A DNA stretch of 64,000 bases from [Enterobacter] lignolyticus SCF1 (GTDB taxonomy: Bacteria; Pseudomonadota; Gammaproteobacteria; Enterobacterales; Enterobacteriaceae). A program made the translations under genes and the position numbers. The notes beneath the pieces are model-generated. The model made no database searches. It saw only the letters and a list, made by a program, of their open reading frames with translations, and was not told the origin of the DNA. Below are positions 45,030-53,537 of the stretch, piece after piece. The stretch is from NCBI RefSeq assembly GCF_000164865.1, contig NC_014618.1:868001-932000 (forward strand), read 5' to 3'. How positions within the stretch are numbered: position 1 is the first letter of the stretch; the number at the start of each line of letters is the position of its first letter.

Positions 45030-45725
45030 ATGACTGCCAATCCCCAACCGACAGCCATTGACGGCTACCGGTGGCTGAAAAACGACATTATTCGCGGTGA
45101 ATACCTGCCGGATGAGAAGCTGCGGATGAGCCTGCTAACCTCGCGCTACGGACTGGGCGTGGGGCCACTGCGGGAAGCGCTCTCGCAGCTGGTCGCCGAA
45201 CGGCTGGTCACCGTGGTCAATCAGAAAGGCTATCGCGTCGCGCCGATGTCCGGCAGCGAACTGCTCGATATTTTTGATGCCCGCGCCAATATGGAAGCCA
45301 TGCTGGTGCGGCTTGCGGTCGAGCGCGGCAGCGACGAATGGGAGGCCGAGGTGCTGGCGCGCGCGCATATGCTCAATAAGCTTGAGGCCAGCGAGGCCAG
45401 CGAAGGGCTGCTGGAGGAGTGGGATCTGCGTCATCAGGCGTATCACACCGCCATCGTCGCCGGATGCGGTTCCCAGTATTTGCTGCAAATGCGCCAGCGT
45501 CTTTTCGACCTGGCGGCGCGCTATCGCTTTATCTGGCTGCGCAAAACCGTACTGTCCGTCGAAATGCTCGAAGACAAACACGTTCAGCATGAGGCGCTGA
45601 CGCAGGCGATTCTCGCCCGCGACGCGGCGTTAAGCAGCGAACTGATGCGCCAGCATTTATTAACGCCGATCCCCGTTATTCAGCAGGCGATGGCGCTGAA
45701 TACGCCGCGGGAAAACGCGGACTGA
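45030..45725 (+). CDS. glaR: GntR-family repressor GlaR (CsiR)
   Basis: 231 residues. The N-terminal GntR winged helix (about 15-75, RMSLLTSRYGLGVGPLREAL) is followed by an FCD ligand-binding domain. It represses the glutarate operon and responds to glutarate in E. coli. The ATG at 45030 is preferred over a TTG two codons earlier. It closes the cluster after a gap of 85 bases from gabP. Confidence 0.95.
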   Translation: MTANPQPTAIDGYRWLKNDIIRGEYLPDEKLRMSLLTSRYGLGVGPLREALSQLVAERLVTVVNQKGYRVAPMSGSELLDIFDARANMEAMLVRLAVERGSDEWEAEVLARAHMLNKLEASEASEGLLEEWDLRHQAYHTAIVAGCGSQYLLQMRQRLFDLAARYRFIWLRKTVLSVEMLEDKHVQHEALTQAILARDAALSSELMRQHLLTPIPVIQQAMALNTPRENAD

Positions 45726-45731
45726 CGTCTT

Positions 45732-45746
45732 GTACAATTCGTCACA
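45732..45746 (+). promoter_or_regulatory. RstA-box-like site upstream of asr
   Basis: GTACAATTCGTCACA resembles the RstA recognition sequence GTACATNTNGTTACA known upstream of asr in E. coli and Salmonella. It lies about 105 bases before the asr ATG, compatible with activation under acid stress. Confidence 0.55.
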
Positions 45747-45850
45747 AGCCGTAACCACATCCTCACTGATGAAATGACTTCTCTGGCGTAGAGTTATTTC
45801 ATCGCCCTGATGCAGGGGCTGAACTGAAAAAAGAAACTGAGGATGTTGCC

Positions 45851-46117
45851 ATGAAAAAAGTATTAGCCCTGATGATCGCTGCCACTATGGGACTGTCTTC
45901 TGCCGCTTTCGCAGCCGGTACCACCACTACAGCACCTGCAGCGGCACCGACCGCAGCAGCACCAGCGGCCGCGGCTGCTAAGGCGCCGACCACCGTTAAG
46001 CATCATAAAAAACATCACAAAGCAGCAGCCCCGGCGCAAAAAGCCCAGTCTGCGAAAAAACATCACAAGTCCACTAAGCATCACAGCGCTAAACCGGCCG
46101 CTAAACCAGCCGCGTAA
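45851..46117 (+). CDS. asr: Acid shock protein Asr
   Basis: 88-residue precursor. A signal peptide (about 1-21, ending SSAAFA) precedes an Ala/Thr/Pro-rich segment and a Lys/His-rich tail with repeats of HHKK/KHHK type. Asr is an intrinsically disordered periplasmic protein induced by acid and thought to protect other proteins. The ATG follows TGAGGATG. A strong terminator lies after it. Confidence 0.93.
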   Translation: MKKVLALMIAATMGLSSAAFAAGTTTTAPAAAPTAAAPAAAAAKAPTTVKHHKKHHKAAAPAQKAQSAKKHHKSTKHHSAKPAAKPAA

Positions 46118-46149
46118 CCGGACGCGCTAAATGGCGCCAGCTAACTCTG

Positions 46150-46180
46150 ATGCCCGGTAATTACCGGGCATTATTTTTTT
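46150..46180 (+). terminator. Terminator after asr
   Basis: ATGCCCGGTAA/TTACCGGGCAT forms an 11-bp stem with almost no loop, followed by TATTTTTTT. Confidence 0.9.
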
Positions 46181-46195
46181 CAGAGGTGTTATCAA

Positions 46196-46300
46196 ATGCG
46201 CAGATACTCATTTGAAATCATGCTGGGCATACTACTGCTGTGCGGTGTTATCGCCGCGATAATACTGCTTTCTACCGTTTTTACCCCGGCATGGCCGTGA
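46196..46300 (+). CDS. Small single-span membrane protein (34 residues)
   Basis: ATG after AGAGGTG opens a 34-codon frame, with one strongly hydrophobic helix at about residues 8-29 (IMLGILLLCGVIAAIILLS) and a charged MRRYSFE N-terminus. It begins just after the asr terminator and ends four bases before the convergent peroxiredoxin stop. The shape is typical of enterobacterial small membrane proteins. No family recognised; existence rests on ribosome site, length and hydrophobic pattern. Confidence 0.55.
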   Translation: MRRYSFEIMLGILLLCGVIAAIILLSTVFTPAWP

Positions 46301-46304
46301 CGGA

Positions 46305-46868
46305 TTATAAATGCGGCTGCGTGTAGCGCTTCACCGCATCCAGCGCTTTTTGGATATGGCTGCTGGGATCGTTATCCGTGTAGCTCAAGAGGATCTTGCC
46401 GTCAGGCGCAATGACAAACGAGGTACGGCCTGAGACGGTCGCTCCTTTTAGCTCCATTAGCGTCTGGTATTCGGCGGCCACTTTGGCGTCAGGGTCGGCG
46501 GCGACGGCGAATTTGTCGCGGCACTCCTGTTTTGAAAACTCCCCGACCTGGTCGATATTTCCCGCCGTCACGCCAATGACGGTTGCCCCCAGCCGTTTGA
46601 AATCATCAGCAGCATTGGCAAACTCGTTGGCCTCAATGGTGCAGCCTCGGGTGAACGCCGCGGGGAAGAAGTAGAGCACAACCGGTCCTTCCTGCAGCGC
46701 TTGCTGGAGGGAAAAGGTCATTGGCTTACCGTCAATGGCGCCACGCAGGGTGAAATTCGGGGCTTGTTCGCCTACCTGAAGGGCGGCTTCCGCCGTCATT
46801 GCCAGCGCGGAAAAGCTAAGTATGACGGCCCCGGTCAGATAACAAAGGCACTTCTTTAAACGTTTCAT
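46305..46868 (-). CDS. Exported peroxiredoxin (AhpC/TSA family)
   Basis: 187 residues. The N-terminal signal sequence (about 1-28, CYLTGAVILSFSALAMTAEA) directs export. The thioredoxin-fold domain has GEQAPNFTLRG, the peroxidatic cysteine in FTRGCTIEANEF and a second cysteine in SKQECRDKF, the spacing of BCP-like two-cysteine enzymes. It would reduce peroxides in the periplasm. The electron donor is not evident from neighbours. An arrangement facing asr hints at envelope stress but is not proof. Confidence 0.88.
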   Translation of the reverse strand: MKRLKKCLCYLTGAVILSFSALAMTAEAALQVGEQAPNFTLRGAIDGKPMTFSLQQALQEGPVVLYFFPAAFTRGCTIEANEFANAADDFKRLGATVIGVTAGNIDQVGEFSKQECRDKFAVAADPDAKVAAEYQTLMELKGATVSGRTSFVIAPDGKILLSYTDNDPSSHIQKALDAVKRYTQPHL

Positions 46869-46970
46869 GGCAAATCCCCCATACCACCCATACTTCGGGC
46901 TGGCGAAAAAATAAACGCGCCAGTTCTTTTAGTTTCGCCTGGTAGCGAAAAATTTCCTGTTTTTAACCAG

Positions 46971-47002
46971 AAAAAACATCCGCAAGGGGGATTGCGGATG
47001 TT
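46971..47002 (-). terminator. Terminator of the pdxI-like gene
   Basis: On the minus strand AACATCCGCAA/TTGCGGATGTT closes over six bases and is followed by TTTTTT. It lies 11 bases beyond the aldo/keto reductase stop. Confidence 0.88.
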
Positions 47003-47013
47003 TCATTGCCAGG

Positions 47014-47889
47014 TTACTCCAGCGCCTGCGGGATAGTATTCAATGCCTTGACCGCATCGGCAGGCAGCGTCAGCGAGGCTGCCGCCAGGTTTTCCTGCAA
47101 ATGGTTAAGCGATGAGGTGCCGGGGATCAGCAAAATATTGGGCGAACGCTGTAACAGCCAGGCCAGTGCCACCTGCATGGGCGTCGCTCCCAGGCGCGCC
47201 GCAACGTCGTTTAAATCCTGCGACTGCAAAGGCGTGAAACCGCCGAGCGGGAAGAACGGCACATAGGGAATATTTTGCGCCGCCAGCGCATCAATCAGCG
47301 GGTCATCCTGACGGTTGGCCACGTTATAAAAGTTTTGCACGCAGGCGACAGGGGTCATCTTCAGCCCGTCTTCAACCTGTTTGGGCGTTACGTTGCTCAG
47401 GCCGATATGACGAATAAGCCCGCGTTCTTTGAGTTTGATAAGCGTGGTCAGCGGCTCTTCCAGCGAGCCTTCCGCCGGGCCGTGGGTGCTGAACATGCTG
47501 CGCAGGTTAACGACGTCAAGCGCCTCTAATCCCAGATTGCGCAGGTTATCTTCAACGGCCTGCGTCAGCTCCGGCGCCGACATCGCCGGCAGCCAGTTGC
47601 CCTGCTCGTCGCGGCGGGCGCTGACTTTCGTCACGATGGTCAGGTTATCGGAATAGGGGTGCAGCGCTTTACGGATGAGCTGGTTGGTGACGTGCGGGCC
47701 GTAGAAGTCAGAGGTATCAATATGGTTGACGCCTGCCTCGACCACCGCCTGAAGCACCTTTACGGCCATTTGCGGATCTTTAGGCGGGCCAAACACGCCG
47801 GGACCGGCTAGCTGCATCGCGCCGTAGCCAAGACGATAGACCTCGCGTTCACCGAGCGTGTAGCGGCCGGACTGTTTAACACTGGACAT
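47014..47889 (-). CDS. pdxI: Pyridoxine 4-dehydrogenase-like aldo/keto reductase
   Basis: 291-residue TIM-barrel oxidoreductase close to E. coli YdbC/PdxI, which reduces pyridoxal to pyridoxine with NADPH. AKR residues seen are IDTSDFYGP (Asp and Tyr), VTKVSARR (Lys) and the NADPH-binding C-terminal LIPGTSSLNHLQENL. It is monocistronic with its own terminator. The specific substrate rests on remembered homology to YdbC. Confidence 0.85.
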   Translation of the reverse strand: MSSVKQSGRYTLGEREVYRLGYGAMQLAGPGVFGPPKDPQMAVKVLQAVVEAGVNHIDTSDFYGPHVTNQLIRKALHPYSDNLTIVTKVSARRDEQGNWLPAMSAPELTQAVEDNLRNLGLEALDVVNLRSMFSTHGPAEGSLEEPLTTLIKLKERGLIRHIGLSNVTPKQVEDGLKMTPVACVQNFYNVANRQDDPLIDALAAQNIPYVPFFPLGGFTPLQSQDLNDVAARLGATPMQVALAWLLQRSPNILLIPGTSSLNHLQENLAAASLTLPADAVKALNTIPQALE

Positions 47890-48003
47890 AACGGTTTCCT
47901 CATCTCATAGGCTGACTAACCGAATAAGTGTAAACCCGTTCTAAGGCCAGGGTGTGACAAACGTTGTCGGAATGTGCGGCAGAGAACCTGCCGCACACAA
48001 GAG

Positions 48004-49236
48004 TCAACCGAAGAACATCACCGACACGCAAAGCAGGCCGACGATAAGCGTAATCAGGCTGCCGATGGAGCGATACGGTTTTAGCGCCGGGATCAGGTAC
48101 GTAGAGAGCGTCGGCATGATAAACAGGATCATGGCGATAAGCGGTCCGCTGATGGCGTAAATCATCGAGATGGCGTTAGGGTTAATGCAGCAGACGGCGA
48201 AAGTGACCACCGACACCAGCATAATTGACATGGCCCGGTTAAACGCGCGGCTCTTATGGACGCCCACCTGGTGCAGCCCTGCTTTGACCATTTCGCTGGC
48301 GCCCTCAATCACGCCGAAATAGGTGCCGAGAAACGATTTCGACATCGCCACAATCGCCACGATAATTCCTGATACCGCCAGCCACTGCGGCGCGGCGGGC
48401 ATCATTGCCAGCGCGGAAAGAATGGTGACGCCTTCTTCTTTCGCCGAGGTGATATAACCCTCCGGGATCGCCAGCAGGCAGCTGAACACGAAGAACAGCA
48501 CGCTCAGGCAGATGACGAGATAGGCTACCCGCATAATTTTTTTGCATTTATCCATGGCCCGATCGCCAAACTTCTCCCGCCGGTCGATGGCGAAGGTGGA
48601 GATAATCGGCGTATGGCTAAAAGCGAAAACCATCACAGGGATAGAGAGCCAGACCTGGTGTAGCGTATGCGGTGTCAGGTTCAGCTGTTCGCCGGAAAAC
48701 AGCGACGGCTGCCAGCTGCCCGTCAGATACAGCGATAAAAACAGGAAGTAGGCAATCAGCGGAAAGACCAGAAAACCCATGACCTTCAGCGTGACGTGAC
48801 GCCCCATCAAGAAGATCAGGTTGAGCACCAGCACCACCGCGAGGCTAACCAGCATCCTGACGCCGGTCGTTACCGTCATCTGTTTTGCCAGCTGCTCCGT
48901 CAGCGAGTTGGTAATGGCGACCGCGTAGATAAGCACCACCACGAAGAAGGCGATGAAGTACAGCGCGGTAATCAGACTGCCGATTTTCTTGCCATAGTAG
49001 TGGCTGACCGCGCCGGTGATGCCGACTCCTGCCGGGGTATTCGACGACAGAATAAACTGGCACAGCGCCCGGTGCGGCCAGTAGGTGAGCGGCCACGCCA
49101 CCAGCGCGGTAATGATAAGCACCATCGCTCCGGCGGAGCCTAACTGAATTGGCAGGAACAGGGTGCCAGCCCCTACCGCAGTACCATATAAGGCGAAACT
49201 CCAGAGAGTGTCGTCTTTTGACCATATTTTCGACAT
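48004..49236 (-). CDS. yqeG: HAAAP-family amino acid transporter YqeG
   Basis: 410-residue inner-membrane protein of the hydroxy/aromatic amino acid permease group (relatives SdaC, TdcC), with about eleven membrane spans. GTAVGAGTLFLPIQLGSAG near the N-terminus and FAFSHTPIISTFAIDRRE in the middle are family signatures. It is nearly identical to E. coli YqeG, reported to move serine. It is divergent from yqeF. Confidence 0.93.
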   Translation of the reverse strand: MSKIWSKDDTLWSFALYGTAVGAGTLFLPIQLGSAGAMVLIITALVAWPLTYWPHRALCQFILSSNTPAGVGITGAVSHYYGKKIGSLITALYFIAFFVVVLIYAVAITNSLTEQLAKQMTVTTGVRMLVSLAVVLVLNLIFLMGRHVTLKVMGFLVFPLIAYFLFLSLYLTGSWQPSLFSGEQLNLTPHTLHQVWLSIPVMVFAFSHTPIISTFAIDRREKFGDRAMDKCKKIMRVAYLVICLSVLFFVFSCLLAIPEGYITSAKEEGVTILSALAMMPAAPQWLAVSGIIVAIVAMSKSFLGTYFGVIEGASEMVKAGLHQVGVHKSRAFNRAMSIMLVSVVTFAVCCINPNAISMIYAISGPLIAMILFIMPTLSTYLIPALKPYRSIGSLITLIVGLLCVSVMFFG

Positions 49237-49458
49237 TACTTAATTTTTTACACCGTGAAATCTCAAAAAAGAGGGCGAATTTACCATATTTTGCGGTGGT
49301 TCGGGGGATCGGTTTGCATTTCCCGCCGCGGAAGGGAATAACGAGGCCGTGCAAACGATGAACAGGCTTTGTGATAACTCTCACTTTTTTAAACAATTGC
49401 GATAATTGTTGATAACAATGCCGCTACTATAGCGGTGTTTATTTACGCTGAGGTCGAG

Positions 49459-50640
49459 ATGAAAGACGTCGTTATCGTAGGTGCGGTTCGCACTCCCATC
49501 GGTTGCTTCCAGGGCGCATTGTCCGGCTTTACCGCCGTGGAATTAGGCTGTCTGGTTGTGCGGGCGCTGGTCGAGAGAACAGGGATTGATCCCCACAGCG
49601 TAGACGAAGTGATCCTCGGCCAGGTGCTAACGGCGGGCGCCGGGCAAAACCCGGCCCGTCAGTCGGCCATCAAGGGCGGTTTGCCTAACACCGTATCGGC
49701 TATCACCATCAACGACGTCTGCGGCTCGGGCCTGAAGGCGCTGCATCTGGCGACCCAGGCTATCCAGTGCGGGGAGGCGGATGTGGTGATCGCCGGCGGT
49801 CAGGAGAACATGAGCCGCGCGCCGCACGTGCTGACCGACAGCCGCACCGGAGCGCGTCTTGGCAACAGCCAGCTTATCGACAGCCTCGTCCACGACGGGC
49901 TGTGGGATGCCTTCAACGACTATCACATGGGCGTCACTGCGGAAAACCTGGCCCGGGAGTACGGCATCAGCCGCGAGCGTCAGGATGCCTGGGCGCTCAG
50001 CTCGCAGCAGAAAGCGCGCAGAGCGATTGACTCCGGGCGCTTTCGCGATGAAATCGTTCCGGTCGTCAACGTGCAAAAAAACGGCGTCACCCGGATTGTC
50101 GATACCGACGAGCAGCCGCGTACCGACGCCAGCGCGGAAGGGCTGGCGAGCCTGTCGCCTGCGTTTGAAAGCGCCGGTTCCGTGACCGCGGGGAATGCCT
50201 CTTCCATTAACGACGGCGCGGCGGCGGTGATGATGATGAGCGAATCAAAAGCGCTGGCGCTGAACCTGCCGATCCTGGCGCGCATTCGCGCCTTTGCCAG
50301 CGTTGGCGTCGATCCGGCGCTGATGGGCATTGCGCCAGTCTACGCAACCCGCCGCTGCCTGGAGCGGGTGGGCTGGCATCTTGACGAGGTAGACCTGATT
50401 GAAGCCAACGAGGCTTTCGCCGCGCAGGCTATCTCCGTTGGCAAAGTGCTGGAGTGGGACGAACGGCGGGTCAACGTGAACGGCGGCGCCATTGCGCTCG
50501 GACACCCCATCGGCGCTTCCGGCTGCCGCATCCTGGTTTCGCTGGTGCATGAGATGATAAAGCGCGATGCCCGCAAGGGGCTGGCGACGCTGTGCATCGG
50601 CGGCGGGCAGGGCGTTGCGCTCGCCGTGGAGCGTGAATAG
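49459..50640 (+). CDS. yqeF: Acetyl-CoA acetyltransferase YqeF
   Basis: 393-residue thiolase. The nucleophilic cysteine is C88 (NDVCGSGLKAL). The histidine in ALGHPIGASG and the second cysteine in TLCIGGGQGVAL complete the active site. The start ATGAAAGACGTC follows GAGGTCGAG and gives the E. coli length; an earlier in-frame ATG eight codons upstream is less likely. It probably condenses or cleaves acetoacetyl-CoA; its physiological role is not settled. Confidence 0.93.
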   Translation: MKDVVIVGAVRTPIGCFQGALSGFTAVELGCLVVRALVERTGIDPHSVDEVILGQVLTAGAGQNPARQSAIKGGLPNTVSAITINDVCGSGLKALHLATQAIQCGEADVVIAGGQENMSRAPHVLTDSRTGARLGNSQLIDSLVHDGLWDAFNDYHMGVTAENLAREYGISRERQDAWALSSQQKARRAIDSGRFRDEIVPVVNVQKNGVTRIVDTDEQPRTDASAEGLASLSPAFESAGSVTAGNASSINDGAAAVMMMSESKALALNLPILARIRAFASVGVDPALMGIAPVYATRRCLERVGWHLDEVDLIEANEAFAAQAISVGKVLEWDERRVNVNGGAIALGHPIGASGCRILVSLVHEMIKRDARKGLATLCIGGGQGVALAVERE

Positions 50641-50644
50641 CGCT

Positions 50645-50669
50645 AAAAAAAGCCCTTCGGGTGAAGGGC
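50645..50669 (-). terminator. Orphan minus-strand terminator between yqeF and kduI
   Basis: Minus-strand hairpin GCCCTTC/GAAGGGC with a four-base loop is followed by TTTTTTT. On the plus strand it has no T-run, so it does not serve yqeF. No recognised minus gene ends here. Confidence 0.75.
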
Positions 50670-50941
50670 AAGGCCAGTTACAGAAACATCGATTACCGTA
50701 TCAAAACGCTGTTTCACTTCATGTGACGACGGGCGCATTTCGCTAAACGCCCCTGTAACCCTCCTGCATTCCCAGCCGATAACGGCCGCTCTTCGTTTTT
50801 CAGCCGCTTTTTCCGCATTGCGCATCAGTTTGTCGGGCCATCTCAACTCTCTGTTTTAAATGTTTATTTTTAATGCTGAATCGGATTGCTGTACGGATGT
50901 TCGTGATCGGTATGGCATTTTTGCTATTAATAAACATAAAA
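50670..50941. other. Intergenic region, possible small transcript on minus strand
   Basis: The interval lies between the orphan terminator and the kduI operator. It contains a weak 67-codon minus frame beginning at TTG (50846) that runs through the terminator, which argues against it being a protein. The stretch could instead encode a small RNA of about 150-200 nt. No convincing promoter was assigned. Confidence 0.3.
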
Positions 50942-50960
50942 AATGAAATATCGTTTTATT
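50942..50960 (+). promoter_or_regulatory. KdgR operator-like box upstream of kduI
   Basis: AATGAAATATCGTTTTATT fits the KdgR palindrome (AATRAAAYRNYRTTTYATT type), 97 bases before the kduI start. KdgR represses kduID and other uronate genes in enterobacteria. Confidence 0.7.
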
Positions 50961-51056
50961 TATAATTGAAAAGCCGATCGCAGAGGGATAAGATGACCAC
51001 AACGGAAAACGAAACAGCATTTCGAACACCCGAAAACTACATTCCCGGAGGTTATC

Positions 51057-51893
51057 GTGGACGTCAGACAAAGTATTCACAGCGCGCATGCTAAAACCCT
51101 GGATACCCAGGGGCTGCGTAACGAATTTTTAGTTGAGCAGGTCTTTACCGCCGATGAGTACACCATGGTGTACAGCCATATCGATCGCATTATCGTGGGC
51201 GGCATTATGCCGGTTCAGCGTACCGTGTCGGTGGGTGGTGAAGTCGGTAAACAGCTGGGCGTCAGCTATTTCCTTGAGCGTCGCGAGCTGGGCGTTATCA
51301 ATATCGGCGGACCGGGTACCATCACCGTGGACGGGCAGTGCTTTGAAATTGGCCACCGCGATGCGCTGTACGTGGGGAAAGGCGCCAAAGAGGTGGTGTT
51401 CGCCAGCATTGATAGCGCGAAGCCGGCGAAGTTCTACTACAACTGCGCCCCGGCGCATACCGCATACCCGACGAAAAAAGTGACGCCTGCCGACGTCGCG
51501 CCGGTCACGCTTGGCGATAACCTCACCAGCAACCGCCGCACCATCAATAAATATTTCGTTCCCGACGTGCTGGAAACCTGCCAGCTCAGCATGGGGCTGA
51601 CGGAGCTGGCGCCGGGCAACCTGTGGAACACCATGCCGTGCCATACCCATGAGCGCCGGATGGAGGTCTATTTCTACTTCAATATGGATGACGACGCCTG
51701 CGTGTTCCACATGATGGGACAACCGCAGGAAACGCGCCATATCGTGATGCATAACGAACAGGCGGTCATCTCTCCGAGCTGGTCGATTCACTCCGGCGTA
51801 GGCACCCGCGCCTACACCTTTATCTGGGGCATGGTTGGCGAGAACCAGGTCTTCGATGATATGGACCATGTTGCGGTGCGCGATCTGCGCTAG
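51057..51893 (+). CDS. kduI: 5-dehydro-4-deoxy-D-glucuronate isomerase
   Basis: 278-residue cupin, GTG start after CGGAGG, same length as E. coli KduI. The metal site lies in PCHTHERRMEVYFYF plus a later histidine (SIHSGVG). It isomerises 4-deoxy-L-threo-5-hexosulose uronate from pectin or glycosaminoglycan breakdown. kduD follows after 62 bases. Confidence 0.97.
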   Translation: MDVRQSIHSAHAKTLDTQGLRNEFLVEQVFTADEYTMVYSHIDRIIVGGIMPVQRTVSVGGEVGKQLGVSYFLERRELGVINIGGPGTITVDGQCFEIGHRDALYVGKGAKEVVFASIDSAKPAKFYYNCAPAHTAYPTKKVTPADVAPVTLGDNLTSNRRTINKYFVPDVLETCQLSMGLTELAPGNLWNTMPCHTHERRMEVYFYFNMDDDACVFHMMGQPQETRHIVMHNEQAVISPSWSIHSGVGTRAYTFIWGMVGENQVFDDMDHVAVRDLR

Positions 51894-51955
51894 TTGCCGG
51901 TAAACCACTATAGTTACGCCTGTCGAGAACAGGCTTGAAAGGGTAAGGAACCATT

Positions 51956-52717
51956 ATGATTCTTGATACATTCTCTCTGGCTGGCAAAGTTGCCGTTGTG
52001 ACCGGTTGCGACACCGGCCTGGGGCAGGGAATGGCGCTTGGCCTGGCGCAAGCGGGCTGCGATATCGTCGGCATTAACATTGTTGAGCCGACGGAAACCA
52101 TTGAACGCGTCACCGCCCTGGGGCGTCGTTTTCTGAGCCTGACCGCCGATCTCCGCCAGATTGACGGGATCCCGGCGCTGCTCGAGCGCGCGGTAGCGGA
52201 GTTCGGTCACATCGATATTCTGGTCAACAACGCCGGTCTGATTCGCCGCCAGGACGCCATTGAGTTCAGCGAAAAAGACTGGGACGACGTCATGAACCTG
52301 AACATCAAGAGCGTGTTCTTTATGTCCCAGGCGGCGGCGAAGCATTTCATTGCGCAGGGCAACGGCGGCAAAATCATCAACATCGCGTCGATGCTCTCCT
52401 TCCAGGGCGGGATCCGCGTCCCGTCCTACACCGCCTCGAAAAGCGGCGTTATGGGCGTCACCCGCCTGCTGGCGAACGAATGGGCGAAGCACAATATCAA
52501 CGTGAACGCCATCGCGCCGGGCTATATGGCGACCAACAATACCCAGCAGCTGCGCGCCGACGAGCAGCGCAGCGCGGAAATTCTCGACCGCATCCCGGCC
52601 GGGCGCTGGGGCCTGCCGGATGACCTGATGGGACCGGTGGTATTCCTTGCCTCCAGCGCGTCCGATTACATCAACGGCTATACCATTGCCGTGGATGGCG
52701 GCTGGCTGGCGCGGTAA
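51956..52717 (+). CDS. kduD: 2-deoxy-D-gluconate 3-dehydrogenase
   Basis: 253-residue SDR. TGCDTGLG (about 19-26) is the cofactor motif, NNAG near 92 and YTASKSGVMG the catalytic Tyr/Lys. It reduces 2,5-diketo-3-deoxygluconate to KDG after KduI. The length equals E. coli KduD. A terminator follows, and araE, the next gene in E. coli, is missing. Confidence 0.97.
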   Translation: MILDTFSLAGKVAVVTGCDTGLGQGMALGLAQAGCDIVGINIVEPTETIERVTALGRRFLSLTADLRQIDGIPALLERAVAEFGHIDILVNNAGLIRRQDAIEFSEKDWDDVMNLNIKSVFFMSQAAAKHFIAQGNGGKIINIASMLSFQGGIRVPSYTASKSGVMGVTRLLANEWAKHNINVNAIAPGYMATNNTQQLRADEQRSAEILDRIPAGRWGLPDDLMGPVVFLASSASDYINGYTIAVDGGWLAR

Positions 52718-52744
52718 TTCGCCCCGTTGTGTCGCTAAAGATAA

Positions 52745-52769
52745 GCCCCTGCCTGTCGGCGGGGGTTTT
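52745..52769 (+). terminator. Terminator after kduD
   Basis: Stem CCCCTGCC/GGCGGGGG with loop TGTC is followed by TTTT, 28 bases after the kduD stop. Confidence 0.85.
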
Positions 52770-52844
52770 GTTTATGGGCGGCGAGTGGAAAGTTTGCCGC
52801 AACTCTGTTTCACTGTCAGACACCATCACGGCAGAGGATCGGGC

Positions 52845-53537
52845 ATGAAAACCATCGGGTTACTGGGCGGCATGAGTTGGGAATCCACGCTTCCTTATTA
52901 TCGGTTGATCAACGAAGGCGTCAGGCAGCGTCTGGGCGGGCTGCACTCCGCGCCGCTGCTGCTGCACAGCGTCGACTTTCATGAGATAGAGGCCTGCCAG
53001 TCCGCCGGGGAGTGGGAGAAAGCCGGGCAGATACTGGCGGAGGCCGCCGCCGGGCTCGAGCGCATCGGCGCCGAGGGGATTGTGCTGTGCACTAACACGA
53101 TGCACAAGGTGGCGCAGCAGATTGAATCCCGCTGCCGGGTGCCGTTTTTGCATATTGCCGACGCCACCGGGCGCGCGATTGCCAGGCAGGGAATTCGCAA
53201 TGTGGCGCTGCTGGGCACCCGCTACACCATGGAGCAGGATTTCTATCGCGGGCGTCTTGAACGGCAGTTTTCGCTGACGACCCTGATCCCCGAAGCCGAC
53301 GATCGCGCGAAGCTTAACCAGATTATCTTTGACGAGCTGTGCCAGGGGCAGTTCAGCGAAGCCTCCAGACGCGACTATCTGCAGGCGATCGACCGGCTGG
53401 TGGCGCAGGGCGCGGAAGGGGTCATTTTCGGCTGTACCGAAATCGGCCTGCTGGTGCCGGCAGAGCGCTGTCCGGTGCCGGTCTTCGACACCGCCGCGCT
53501 GCACGCCAGCGACGCGGTGGAGTTTATGCTTTCCTGA
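52845..53537 (+). CDS. ygeA: Broad-specificity amino acid racemase YgeA
   Basis: 230-residue Asp/Glu racemase-family protein, same length as E. coli YgeA, reported to racemise homoserine, methionine, leucine and others without PLP. The two catalytic cysteines lie in VLCTNTMHK (C82) and IFGCTEIGLL. The start ATG follows AGAGGATCGGGC. Its end overlaps the convergent lysR end by 14 bases. Confidence 0.94.
   Translation: MKTIGLLGGMSWESTLPYYRLINEGVRQRLGGLHSAPLLLHSVDFHEIEACQSAGEWEKAGQILAEAAAGLERIGAEGIVLCTNTMHKVAQQIESRCRVPFLHIADATGRAIARQGIRNVALLGTRYTMEQDFYRGRLERQFSLTTLIPEADDRAKLNQIIFDELCQGQFSEASRRDYLQAIDRLVAQGAEGVIFGCTEIGLLVPAERCPVPVFDTAALHASDAVEFMLS

Noticed and set aside
50643..50846. 67-codon minus ORF near kduI
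   Set aside because: TTG start, no ribosome site of note, and its last codons are the terminator stem. More likely untranslated.
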